In this document: piece after piece, positions 33,321 to 41,846 of the stretch
Position numbering within the stretch: position 1 is the first letter of the stretch
Layout: each line of letters begins with the position of its first letter
Assembly (NCBI RefSeq): GCF_009856355.1
Contig: NZ_WMEW01000014.1
Coordinates: forward strand, 1 to 64,000
Direction: 5' to 3'
Source of the DNA: Halobacillus litoralis
GTDB lineage: Bacteria; Bacillota; Bacilli; Bacillales; Halobacillaceae
DNA: 64,000 nucleotides
The notes under the pieces: model-generated
The model's database searches: none
What the model saw: the letters and a program-made list of their open reading frames with translations, nothing else
Told to the model about the DNA's origin: nothing
Position numbers and translations under genes: made by a program

Positions 33321-33344
33321 CCTCTGCCTTTTTAAGCGTCTGAT

Positions 33345-33402
33345 CTGCGTGGATCCTCTGCAAGTTCATAGATTGATGGTCACCGCTGAACGCTTCCCGT
33401 AA
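33345..33402 (+). repeat. possible remnant of the dispersed repeat
   Basis: GTGGATCCTCTGCAAG (from 33350) and GTCACCGCTGAACGCTTCCCGT (in part) follow the order of GTGGATCTTCGGCTCG and GTCACCACCGAACGCTCCTCGT in the intact copies. The match is short and could be chance. Confidence 0.35.
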
Positions 33403-33421
33403 ATTCAACAGGATGAAGAAC

Positions 33422-33463
33422 AAAAAGAGATGCCCCTTTGCTTCGCAGAAGGGCATCTCTTTT
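33422..33463. terminator. bidirectional terminator after uvsE
   Basis: AAAGAGATGCCC pairs with GGGCATCTCTTT across a 15-base loop, with A and T runs on both sides. It serves uvsE and the convergent phosphatidyltransferase gene. Confidence 0.85.
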
Positions 33464-33504
33464 ATTTGATCTCTGTCAAAGTCTCCTTGAGGGAGATGTA
33501 GGGA

Positions 33505-34086
33505 TTATTTCAGAATCCTGGATGCTTCGATGAAACGCTGGATGCCTGTAAACAGCTCGATGGCAAAGAACAACAGCGTTGACCAGAACAGGTAATCCGG
33601 AAACAGCATCATTATACTGAACAAAAGGAATCCTTCTGTCCGCTCGGCCGCTCCCGCCTGATAATAAAAGGATTTCACCCCTGCTTTTTCAGAAACAGCC
33701 CCAACCACAAGGAAAATGGTCATCGAAATGATGATTGAAGCGGTGAGGAGCAGCAGCGGCCAGAGTACGTCCGGGTGCACATAGGCGATCGCAAGAATGA
33801 TACCGACTTCAACGACACGGTCGAATGTAATATCCATAACGGTTCCGAACGGGGAGGTTTTCGTATGGCGAGCCATTGTCCCGTCTACGGCATCGAGAAA
33901 TCCGGAAAGCCATAAAAGAACGACAGCAGCCACCGGGTGGCCGAGAATGTAAAGAATACTGGTGCCCAGACCGATGAATAGAGCGATGATGGTAATTTGG
34001 TCGGCGGAACGCCCCTGATTTAAGAAATAGTGGGCGGTTTTATCAATGGAAGGCTGTACGTATTTCCTGGCGTGGGTATCGAGCAT
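33505..34086 (-). CDS. CDP-alcohol phosphatidyltransferase
   Basis: A 193-residue membrane enzyme that transfers a phosphatidyl group from a CDP-lipid to an alcohol in phospholipid synthesis. The signature DAVDGTMAR, then G, D and D (FGTVMDITFD), lies near residues 65-89. The spacing between AR and G is 7 residues instead of the usual 8. About five to six membrane helices follow. The alcohol cannot be read from sequence; PgsA-like or inositol/glycerol types are possible. Start ATG 34086 follows GCAGGTG. It is a stand-alone gene. Confidence 0.87.
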   Translation of the reverse strand: MLDTHARKYVQPSIDKTAHYFLNQGRSADQITIIALFIGLGTSILYILGHPVAAVVLLWLSGFLDAVDGTMARHTKTSPFGTVMDITFDRVVEVGIILAIAYVHPDVLWPLLLLTASIIISMTIFLVVGAVSEKAGVKSFYYQAGAAERTEGFLLFSIMMLFPDYLFWSTLLFFAIELFTGIQRFIEASRILK

Positions 34087-34227
34087 TTGAACACCTGCTT
34101 TTCGTTGTTTTCCTTATCTATTTACCCTATATCCTATCCTCTTAGACGATAGCATAATCAGGGCTGTAAATAGAATCGAAAATGTTCCTCTGTAAGCTGT
34201 CTTACAATGGTTTGCCAATACAGCCCA

Positions 34228-34254
34228 TAAAAAAACCGGCGGGAGATTCCCGCC
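34228..34254 (-). terminator. terminator of the AGCS gene
   Basis: On the minus strand GGCGGGA/TCCCGCC is followed by GGTTTTTTTAT, 55 bases after the symporter stop. Confidence 0.78.
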
Positions 34255-34310
34255 AGCCCTTTGTCGTACAGAGGTGCATTCTTTGTATTCCTTTGAAACA
34301 GGATGGAGAA

Positions 34311-35726
34311 TCAGCCGGCATCCTCTTCTTCATCGAATAATTGGATGCTGCGCTTAGACCTTTTCTTTTTATACACACGGTTCACATAGTCATCGGTCAG
34401 CTCTGCAATCTCCTTGTGCAGGAATAATAGGGGGATGATATTCGCAAGAAGCACAAGGGCCAGAAGCAGGTCAAGGAACTGCCATACAAACTGAAGTCCG
34501 CCGAGAGCTCCGACGAAGACGGCCAGAATATAGACAACTCTCATCCCCTTGGCTGCTTTCAATCCATACAGGTATTCCGCCTGCTTTTCCCCGTAGAAAA
34601 CGAGAATCCCAATCGTCGTAACAACAAAGAACAACAGAAAGACGCTGATGAAGCTGCTGCCAAAGGCATTGCCGAATTCACTGCCGATGGCGATGTTAAT
34701 CATGTTGGAGGCATCACTGCCGCCGACTTCTGTCCAGGCGCCGGTGACAAGCACGACGAGTCCGGATACGGTACAAATCAATATCGTGTCCACAAACACG
34801 CTGAAGATTCCCCACAGCCCCTGACGGGAAGGGTGATCGGTCTGAGCAGCGGAATGGGCAATCGAAGCGGTTCCCAATCCCGCCTCATTGGAATACAGGC
34901 CGCGGGCAATCCCCCATCGGAGTGCCTGGGCAATGGCGGCTCCTGCAAATCCTCCTGTCGCGGAAACAGGTGTGAAGGCATGTTTGAAAATGAGGGCAAA
35001 CACGGCAGGAATTTCACCGATATTAGCAAAGATAACGTAAAAGCAGACACCCAGATAGATGAGCACCATCCCGGGCACCATTTTGTCCGTAACCTTGGCG
35101 ATCCGCTGGATTCCACCGAATACAACAAGGGCAATAGCTATACACATAACAGCACCGGTGACTTCCACCGGCCACCCGAAGGCTCCTTCTGTCTGGGTGG
35201 CAATGGAGTTGGACTGGACCATCACACTTGGGATCAGTTCAATCATGAGAAGAAAGGCGAAGGCGGTGGAGACCCATTTCCATCCGAGCGCCTTTTTTAT
35301 GTAATACTGCGGGCCGCCGACCCATAGGTTCTTTTCATTCTTTTCTCTGTATTTCACCCCAAGCAGAATCTCACTGTATTTCGTTGCCATCCCGATAAGG
35401 GCGACCGCCCACATCCAGAAGAGCGCCCCTGGTCCACCGAGCGAAATCGCTACCGGCACCCCGACGATGTTTGTGGCTCCTGCTGTAGAGGCCAGGGCTG
35501 AGGTGAAGGCTTGGAAAGGGGTGATGCTTCCTTTCTGCTGGTTTTTCTTAAAAATCTGGCCGACGGTCTGGTGGAGGACGTGGCCGAAGAAGCGGAATTG
35601 AAAAAACTTGATGCGGACCGTGAGGAAGATACCGCCGATGATTAAAATAATAGCAAGAGGATATGTCCATAAAAAGTTGGATACTGAGGCTAGTATTTCT
35701 TTAAAAGAACTCCATAAATCTCCCAA
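34311..35726 (-). CDS. sodium:alanine symporter (AGCS family)
   Basis: A 471-residue transporter with about ten to eleven membrane helices that takes up alanine or glycine with Na+. The family segments TSALASTAGATNIVGVP and NEAGLGTASIAHSAA are intact, and GGPQYYIKKALG follows as in AlsT-like proteins. The C-terminus is charged (KKKRSKRSIQLFDEEEDAG). It starts with TTG at 35726, 9 bases after AAGGAG. No ATG fits better. Confidence 0.92.
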   Translation of the reverse strand: MGDLWSSFKEILASVSNFLWTYPLAIILIIGGIFLTVRIKFFQFRFFGHVLHQTVGQIFKKNQQKGSITPFQAFTSALASTAGATNIVGVPVAISLGGPGALFWMWAVALIGMATKYSEILLGVKYREKNEKNLWVGGPQYYIKKALGWKWVSTAFAFLLMIELIPSVMVQSNSIATQTEGAFGWPVEVTGAVMCIAIALVVFGGIQRIAKVTDKMVPGMVLIYLGVCFYVIFANIGEIPAVFALIFKHAFTPVSATGGFAGAAIAQALRWGIARGLYSNEAGLGTASIAHSAAQTDHPSRQGLWGIFSVFVDTILICTVSGLVVLVTGAWTEVGGSDASNMINIAIGSEFGNAFGSSFISVFLLFFVVTTIGILVFYGEKQAEYLYGLKAAKGMRVVYILAVFVGALGGLQFVWQFLDLLLALVLLANIIPLLFLHKEIAELTDDYVNRVYKKKRSKRSIQLFDEEEDAG

Positions 35727-35860
35727 TAAAAGAAACTCCTTCCTAATTTAAATGTTAATCATACATTCCCTTTACCATTTAATGTTAAACGGTCGATTTC
35801 TTTATGTGGTGTGGAAAAACATGGATTCTAGTACAATGGAAAGGAGAAGGAGGGAGCAGG

Positions 35861-36451
35861 ATGAAAATTGGGGAAAGTCAGTTTCATGAGCATCGGATGA
35901 GTAAGTTGGTGAAGGGGGCCGTTGTCCCCCGTCCCATTGCATGGGTGTCTTCCTTGAGCGCAGAAGGGGTGGCCAACCTGGCTCCATTCAGTTTTTTTAC
36001 CGTGGCCTCCATGGATCCGGTCACCCTGTGTTTTTCCATTGGTGATGGAGAACGGGAGAAGGATACCCTTGTCAATATCCGGGAAACAGGAAAGTTTATT
36101 ATTAATCTCGTGTCTGAAGACCTGGCTGACCAGATGCATGAGAGCAGTAAAAATCACAGCCCTGATGTTGATGAATTTCAAGCAGCCGGAGCAGAGCCGG
36201 AACCCGGGGATTTCGTAAGTGTTCCAAGAGTAAAGCATTCGCCCGTTCATATGGAGTGTACGCTGTCGCAGATTGTAGAAGTGGGAGCCGGTCATTTAGT
36301 TCTCGGCCGTCTCGTCGGTTATCACATGAAGGACGATGTCTACAAGGAGGTGGATAAGGTCGATCCTCATAAGCTGAAGCCTGTTGGAAGAATGGCGGGG
36401 GATTATACATATATACGGGAATTTTATTCCCTCCCCATCAACGGAAAATAA
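35861..36451 (+). CDS. flavin reductase-like FMN-binding protein
   Basis: A 196-residue flavin reductase domain protein with split-barrel segments VVPRPIAWVSSLS, NLAPFSFFTVAS and DTLVNIRETGKF, which bind FMN. The C-terminal PVGRMAGDYTY is family-like. Its physiological partner is unknown. The start ATG 35861 follows AGGAGGGAG. It diverges from the symporter gene. Confidence 0.87.
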   Translation: MKIGESQFHEHRMSKLVKGAVVPRPIAWVSSLSAEGVANLAPFSFFTVASMDPVTLCFSIGDGEREKDTLVNIRETGKFIINLVSEDLADQMHESSKNHSPDVDEFQAAGAEPEPGDFVSVPRVKHSPVHMECTLSQIVEVGAGHLVLGRLVGYHMKDDVYKEVDKVDPHKLKPVGRMAGDYTYIREFYSLPINGK

Positions 36452-36464
36452 TAGTTGGACACCC

Positions 36465-36497
36465 AGACTGCCGGGATTTGACCCGGCAGTCTTTTTA
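36465..36497 (+). terminator. terminator of the flavin reductase gene
   Basis: Perfect 11-pair stem AGACTGCCGGG/CCCGGCAGTCT with TTTTTAG tail. Confidence 0.9.
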
Positions 36498-36545
36498 GTT
36501 GGCAGCGGAAAAATCCGTCGCTTGTTATTTTTTTCAAACCGGCTC

Positions 36546-36599
36546 TTCTCAAAACAGAGGGAGACGTGTATACTACTGTATTAGTAGTAATAATACAGT
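36546..36599 (+). promoter_or_regulatory. promoter with palindromic operator of the gntR operon
   Basis: TTCTCA (36546), 17 bases, TATACT (36569-36574). Directly after it a perfect inverted repeat ACTGTATTA (36575-36583)/TAATACAGT (36591-36599) covers the expected transcription start. It is the natural operator for the GntR protein encoded next. Confidence 0.75.
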
Positions 36600-36625
36600 T
36601 AATACAGAAGGGTGGAGGTGGGGCT

Positions 36626-37003
36626 ATGTTTGAATTGGATGTCAGAAGCCGGAAGCCGATTTATGAGCAGCTTGTCGAAAAGCTGAAGCAGTTGATCATC
36701 CACGATGTTCTTCAGGAAGATGAGAAGCTTCCTTCTGTGAGGGAACTGGCACAGCAGTTGACGATCAATCCGAATACCATTCAGAAGGCGTACAGGGAAC
36801 TTGAAACGCAGGGATATATTTACTCGCTGAAAGGAAAAGGGAGCTTTGTTCATCCTTCAAGTAAATCCGGACAGAAAGAGGAGTTGAAAAAAGTGAGGGA
36901 AGAATTGAAAAAACTGTTTGCCGAAGCGATGTATTTAGGCATGAGCCGGGAAGAGATTGCTGATCTTTTAAAGGAAGCAGAAGGGAGAGGAAATCATGAT
37001 TGA
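36626..37003 (+). CDS. GntR-family regulator, YtrA subfamily
   Basis: A 125-residue repressor with an N-terminal winged helix (PIYEQLVEKLKQLIIHD, LPSVRELAQQLTINPNTIQK) and the short two-helix C-terminal domain of the YtrA subgroup. Such regulators control neighbouring ABC transporters in Bacilli and respond to cell-envelope agents. Start ATG 36626 follows GGAGGTGG. It overlaps the ABC gene by 8 bases and has a strong palindrome at its promoter. Confidence 0.9.
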   Translation: MFELDVRSRKPIYEQLVEKLKQLIIHDVLQEDEKLPSVRELAQQLTINPNTIQKAYRELETQGYIYSLKGKGSFVHPSSKSGQKEELKKVREELKKLFAEAMYLGMSREEIADLLKEAEGRGNHD

Positions 37004-37895
37004 TGTCAGAAACGTCGATAAATCGTTTGATAAACAACAGGTGTTAAACCATGTAAGTTTTCATGTGAATAAAGGATCGATTTACGGACTGCTTGGATCG
37101 AATGGTGCTGGTAAGACAACGCTGATGCGGATGCTTGCGGGAATCTTAAGACAGGACAGTGGTCAGGTCCAGGTGAGCGGAGATGAGATTTATGAAAATA
37201 TTAAAATGAAGCAGCGTCTCATTTTTCTGCCCGATCATCTTTATTTTCTGCCTCAATACACGATTCGGCAGATGGCCGACTATTATCGATCCTTATTTCC
37301 CGGCTGGAACGAAGAGAGGTACGAGAAGCTGAAGACTCTCTTTCAACTGGAAGAAAAGCAGAAGATCAGTCGTTTTTCGAAAGGGATGCAGAGACAGGCC
37401 GCCTTCTGGCTCGCATTGTCTGCTGTGCCGGACGTATTGATACTCGATGAGCCGTTCGACGGTCTGGATGCGGTGATGAGACAGAAAATCAGAAATTTGA
37501 TCATCCAGGATGTGGCTGAGCGTGAAATGACCGTGTTAATCTCCTCTCATAACCTGCGGGAAGTGGAGGATATCTGCGACCACGTCGGTATTTTACATAA
37601 GGGGGAGATTCTGTTGGAGCGGGATTTGGACGACTTGAAGGAAGACATCCACAAAATTCAGGCTGCCTTCAGGGAGAACACGTTTGACCCTGAGGAAACG
37701 AACCTTGATCTTCTTCATGTAGAAAAGCGTGGAAGTGTGTATGTTCTCATTGTCCGCGGTGCAGAACAGGATGTGGCGGAGGAATTGGACACATGGGATC
37801 CTGTTATCTATGACCGTCTTCCTTTAACGCTTGAGGAAATTTTCATCTACGAAATGGGAGGTGCCGGCTATGCATTCGAAAACATCCTTGTTTAA
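36996..37895 (+). CDS. ABC transporter ATP-binding protein (YtrB-like)
   Basis: A 299-residue ATPase with Walker A GSNGAGKTT near residue 35, a degenerate signature FSKGMQRQ near 128, Walker B VLILDEPFDGLD near 146 and the H-loop SSHNL. The signature has K in place of the second G, as in several drug/bacteriocin exporters of the ABC-2 class. It overlaps the genes on both sides, so the complex is translated as a unit. Confidence 0.9.
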   Translation: MIDVRNVDKSFDKQQVLNHVSFHVNKGSIYGLLGSNGAGKTTLMRMLAGILRQDSGQVQVSGDEIYENIKMKQRLIFLPDHLYFLPQYTIRQMADYYRSLFPGWNEERYEKLKTLFQLEEKQKISRFSKGMQRQAAFWLALSAVPDVLILDEPFDGLDAVMRQKIRNLIIQDVAEREMTVLISSHNLREVEDICDHVGILHKGEILLERDLDDLKEDIHKIQAAFRENTFDPEETNLDLLHVEKRGSVYVLIVRGAEQDVAEELDTWDPVIYDRLPLTLEEIFIYEMGGAGYAFENILV

Positions 37896-39882
37896 TAAAG
37901 AAATATTCAAGCAGGATTTCAGAGCAGTGGGATGGGTCAGTATCATTTATTTTCTAGGACTGTTCTTTCTCGTTCCGCTGCCATTGTTTATGGACCTGAA
38001 TACCGCCGGCCCTTTGACATCTGCGGTGGAAAGTGACGGCGGGCTCTTCGGACCTATGTTCGCCTTTGAACTGCAAGCTGTTTTCTTATTGATCCTGCCT
38101 GTCCTGATGGCGGTCTTTTTGTTCCGGTACCTTCAAACGAAGGATGCTTCGGACTTTGCTCATAGTTTACCAATCAGCCGCGGCAGACTCCTGCACCATC
38201 ATCTTTTGTCAGGTGTTGTGCTGCTGCTCATTCCGATCCTCGTGAATTATTTCATTTTAGTTGTGACCGCATCGATGATGGATGTATCAGGTTATTTCAC
38301 GATGGGAAATGCAGCCTACTGGCTGGCCATCTTCAGCGTCGTATCGATTCTATTATTTATGACCGGTGTTTTTGTAGGGACACTGACCGGGTTATCTGCT
38401 GTTCATGCGGTGATTACGTACATTCTCCTGTTGTTTCCAGCGGGCATGTACCTGCTGTTCAGCTATTATCTTGATATGACGATCAATGGTTTTTCAGGCG
38501 TCATCGCTCAGGAAGAAACGATCCACTATTTATCTCCGATCACGGATGTTCTGACGGCGGACGCTTCAGGTGGTGACATCTCTTATTTACCATTATCCCA
38601 AGTTTCTTTATGGTTGTATGCAGCAGCTGCTGTTGTCTTTTATGGACTTTCGTACTTCATTTATCAAAGGCGTGCGTTGGAAACGGCGACAAAAGCTGTG
38701 ACAGTATCGGCGCTTCAGCCTGTCTTTAAGTTTGGAGTCACCTTCTGCACCGCGCTGCTTGGAGGAATGTATTTCGGTCTGAGTCTGGCCTCATACGGCT
38801 GGATGGTGTTTGGCTGGGTTTTGGGTGGAACCTTTGGATATACAGCGGCGCTCATGCTGTTGGAGAAAACGTGGCGCGTAGGGAACATCCGTTTTATAAA
38901 AAACGGGCTCGTATATACCGTAGGCGCGGGGGCAGCTCTGGCCCTGCTGCCTTTATGCTGGCAGGGTTACGAATCTTACATTCCAGATCACCAGGATGTC
39001 GTGAAAGCTTATATCAGTGAAGGCTATGGGGAATATGAACAGTACCAGAGAGATGGAACGCCAATCCCTTATATTACTTCCGGAGAAGGAATTGAATCGG
39101 TGCTGAATGTACACGAGGCCCTTGTCGAATACAGCGATCCTATGGAGAAGGGGGAAGACTACTTCTTTATCAATTATGAACTGGAAAACGGGCGGAAGGT
39201 CCAGCGCCAGTATCAGACGGATGATCCGAGAATCGAAGCTGCCCGTCAGGTCGTTTATGAAACGGAGGAAGGAAGAACGCTCCAGTATCCTGTCTTAACG
39301 TTGGACGACGAACAGGTCAAGAGTATTGACCTCCAACCTAACGGACAGGGGTCACCGCAGACAATAACCGGTGCAGAGAAAATCTCAGGTCTGCTGATGG
39401 CTTTGAAGGAGGATCTGCGCAGCCAGTCCTATGAAGAGATGGTCCATCCCACCGGCATGTATTCATGGCTGTCGTTCCGCGTAGAGAGCGAAACCGGTGA
39501 CCGCCTCCCCAATCCCTTTGAAACGATGGTTTATGAAGGATATGAGAAGACGACATCCTGGCTGAAAAAGGAAGGGTTGTATAAGGAATTTATGGTCGGA
39601 CCGGAGGATATCGCCCAAGCTGAAGTTTTTGAATGGCCGGATGAACCATTATCGGAAGAGTACCCGAGGCTTATTTATAATCGTTTGCTGGAGCAGGACG
39701 TCGAGCCGCTAGCGGTGGAAAGTGATGATAAGATCGCCCCTCTTCTTCATGGCAGCCACGATCAGGATGAAGGCGCTTATATCGTTGCTCTTTACTATGA
39801 TGATAGCAATAAAGAACATAACGAAATCCTCACGTTCTCGAAAGAGAATGCACCTGATTTCATTCGTCAGCATTTTGAGTAA
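37870..39882 (+). CDS. ABC-2 type permease with large C-terminal soluble domain
   Basis: A 670-residue membrane protein. About ten to twelve helices occupy residues 15-375; an acidic soluble domain of about 290 residues follows (from roughly residue 380). It has the look of YtrC/D-like permeases carrying an added outer domain. The start ATG 37870 follows GGGAGGTG inside the ATPase gene, a 26-base overlap. The substrate is unknown; peptide or cell-wall-active compounds are suggested by the regulator family only. Confidence 0.8.
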   Translation: MHSKTSLFNKEIFKQDFRAVGWVSIIYFLGLFFLVPLPLFMDLNTAGPLTSAVESDGGLFGPMFAFELQAVFLLILPVLMAVFLFRYLQTKDASDFAHSLPISRGRLLHHHLLSGVVLLLIPILVNYFILVVTASMMDVSGYFTMGNAAYWLAIFSVVSILLFMTGVFVGTLTGLSAVHAVITYILLLFPAGMYLLFSYYLDMTINGFSGVIAQEETIHYLSPITDVLTADASGGDISYLPLSQVSLWLYAAAAVVFYGLSYFIYQRRALETATKAVTVSALQPVFKFGVTFCTALLGGMYFGLSLASYGWMVFGWVLGGTFGYTAALMLLEKTWRVGNIRFIKNGLVYTVGAGAALALLPLCWQGYESYIPDHQDVVKAYISEGYGEYEQYQRDGTPIPYITSGEGIESVLNVHEALVEYSDPMEKGEDYFFINYELENGRKVQRQYQTDDPRIEAARQVVYETEEGRTLQYPVLTLDDEQVKSIDLQPNGQGSPQTITGAEKISGLLMALKEDLRSQSYEEMVHPTGMYSWLSFRVESETGDRLPNPFETMVYEGYEKTTSWLKKEGLYKEFMVGPEDIAQAEVFEWPDEPLSEEYPRLIYNRLLEQDVEPLAVESDDKIAPLLHGSHDQDEGAYIVALYYDDSNKEHNEILTFSKENAPDFIRQHFE

Positions 39883-39895
39883 GGGGGAGATCCGG

Positions 39896-40414
39896 ATGGA
39901 TATCCATGAATTGTATGAACGCTATCACCGCCGGGTCTTCTTTTCTGCTTATAAAGTCGTGAAGAACAAAAGTCTTGCCGAAGACGTGGTGCAGGAAACG
40001 TACTTGAAAGCTTATCGCAAACTGGATGAACTGACAGATGAGAAAAAGGCAGGGGCCTGGCTTTCCACCATCGCCGGCAGGAAGGCAGTGGATCTGTTGA
40101 GAAAAGAGGGAAAAGCTGTTGTCGTTTCGCTGGAGCAGACGCCCCTGCCAGCTTCTCTCTGTCAACAGGCCTCCTTAGTTGAAGAAATGTGTGAGCTCCA
40201 TCTGCTTGAAGAAGAAATCGAGACGTCCATCCGGTCGTTATCTCCAAAAATACGGGAAGTGTTTCGATTGAGCTTTCAGTACAGCATGAAGGAAAAGGAA
40301 GTGGCCGACTTTCTAAACCTTTCACTTTCCGCGGTGAAGTCGAGACTGCACCGGGGCCGTAAACAGTTAAAGCAGACATTCATTCAAAAGAAAACGGTGG
40401 AAAACCCGGCGTGA
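39896..40414 (+). CDS. ECF-type RNA polymerase sigma factor
   Basis: A 172-residue sigma-70 family protein with region 2 (DIHELYERYHRRVFFSAYKV, LAEDVVQETYLKAYRKLDEL) and region 4 (SLSPKIREVFRLSFQY, EKEVADFLNLSLSAVKSRLH). No zinc-finger anti-sigma gene follows. It begins 14 bases after the permease stop, behind AAGGGGGAG, so it is the last gene of the gntR-ABC operon. That pairing is uncommon. Its regulon and any control by the transporter are unknown. Confidence 0.87.
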   Translation: MDIHELYERYHRRVFFSAYKVVKNKSLAEDVVQETYLKAYRKLDELTDEKKAGAWLSTIAGRKAVDLLRKEGKAVVVSLEQTPLPASLCQQASLVEEMCELHLLEEEIETSIRSLSPKIREVFRLSFQYSMKEKEVADFLNLSLSAVKSRLHRGRKQLKQTFIQKKTVENPA

Positions 40415-40570
40415 AAGAGCTTCTCTGAAAATGGCTCTCCAGTAGAGGAACGTGTATTTTTCCAGTCTCCATGAGTGGGGATTATTCGCTTAAGTAGGGT
40501 GGAAAGAAAACAATATGTGGTACGCAATCGCAGGTGTGCACTGCGTACAATACGCGGTTTCTCAATAATC

Positions 40571-41257
40571 AAAGACCGCCCTGGAAATCAGGGCGGTCTT
40601 TTTTGGATGTAGAAAAAGCCTGTGTTACCCAGTTCGATTTGTCCGCATGTCGTGTTGAGAGGGCACGTTCAGCTTATCGGCGGGTGCCTGCCGCGGGCAC
40701 GGCCTCAGCTAACTTGGTCAAGAAACCCTTTGACCAAGTGGATCTTCGGCTCGCGCTGTTCCCGCAGGCGTCACCACCGAACGCTCTTCGTGCCGGCCCC
40801 TGCGGAAAAACAACTTTACGCTACGATAAAATGAAGAAAAGTGGATATACCGTATGAGAAAAGAGAAAGTCGAGCATAGCTTCGCCAATTCAAAAGAACG
40901 ACATGGGCTGCGCTGTTCCCGCCTGCGGGGAAAAGAAAAAAGGAAAGCACAGGCGCTGATGACGGCTGCCTCCCGGAATATGAAAAAGATTCTCCGCCAT
41001 CCAGCAAGGGTGAGCTGGATGAAGGGGAGTCTTTTGCGATTTTAAAGAATCCCCAAGGAGCGGTGCCTCTTCCACTCCTGCGGAAGAACGAGTGGACCGA
41101 GATCGCCGAGCGTGGGTTTTGCGAGGAAGCTCGGGCGCTCGTCCGCGGAAAGGGAAGGGGCTTTCGCTCCTGGCGGTAAGAAAGAAAAGAACCTGTAAAG
41201 AAAAAGGGGTTTCTCTACAAGCTGAAAGGCCGCCCTGGAAACCAGGGCGGTCTTTTT
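40571..41257 (+). repeat. terminator-flanked dispersed repeat, copy D (longest)
   Basis: The left hairpin AAGACCGCCCTG/CAGGGCGGTCTT (40572-40600, T6 tail) and right hairpin GGCCGCCCTGG/CCAGGGCGGTC (41228-41252, T5) differ by one base in the left arm and one in the loop. The body starts GGATGTAGAAAAAGCCTG and ends GGGGTTTCTCTACAAGC. It holds the full left module (40609-40805), a middle part with about 65 extra bases near 40868-40935, an internal hairpin (40983-41035) and the right module (41045-41220). The right hairpin also serves the convergent lipoprotein gene. Together with 156 unassigned bases upstream, this fills the gap between genes. Confidence 0.9.
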
Positions 41258-41277
41258 GTTCTTTCGTCAAGGTCGGA

Positions 41278-41751
41278 TTAAAGAGCAGGGGTTGGGGTAG
41301 GTTCTGCATAGCCGTTTTCATAGGCTTTATCAATGTCTGCGCGGATCTTCTTGATCGATTTTCCCTGCTGATAATCGTTGATGGAAGAAGCGGCAATCTC
41401 CAGGCAGACCCCGCATTTCGTTCCGTGGTCATCCCATGTAATCCGGCCGTCGTCCCTATTTTCATGGACGAAGCAGTCGTAGTTATCTTTATGGCCGGCA
41501 TGATCTCCACAGCCGCAGTAGCAGGGGATGCTTTCAAGCAGGTCGCGGTGCTGGGCGGCAGCCAGGTAGATGTTCTGGACATTTTCCGGTTTTTCATCCA
41601 TGAATCCTGGAAGGACTTCAGGAGAGACCGTTTCTTCCCTCAGATCCCCGTTCGCATGTTCGACATGAGCTTCTTCACTTTCCGAAGCTCCGCAGCCTGT
41701 GAGGAACAGGCCGGCCGTGAGTGTAGCGATGATGAATCGGTTTTTCAGCAA
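41278..41751 (-). CDS. PCYCGC-motif lipoprotein
   Basis: A 157-residue lipoprotein. It has a short signal peptide with lipobox LFLTGC, a charged linker, then the family motif PCYCGCGDHAGH near residue 80 and paired Cys/His residues (DCFVH, KCGVCLEIA). These suggest metal or redox chemistry at the outer membrane face. The family function is unknown. A TTG start at 41751 fits AGAGGGTG; no ATG is available in the signal region. The right hairpin of repeat D is its terminator. Confidence 0.83.
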   Translation of the reverse strand: MLKNRFIIATLTAGLFLTGCGASESEEAHVEHANGDLREETVSPEVLPGFMDEKPENVQNIYLAAAQHRDLLESIPCYCGCGDHAGHKDNYDCFVHENRDDGRITWDDHGTKCGVCLEIAASSINDYQQGKSIKKIRADIDKAYENGYAEPTPTPAL

Positions 41752-41846
41752 AACAAAGCACCCTCTTTTACGTAGATTATCTCTATCATAAAGAGGGCGC
41801 GGGAAAGATTCAATCGTTTTCAAAAAAATGACAAGGTTCTATGAGA

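Noticed and set aside
40868..40935. Short direct repeats in copy D as a CRISPR array
   Set aside because: No regular repeat-spacer pattern and no cas genes in the window.
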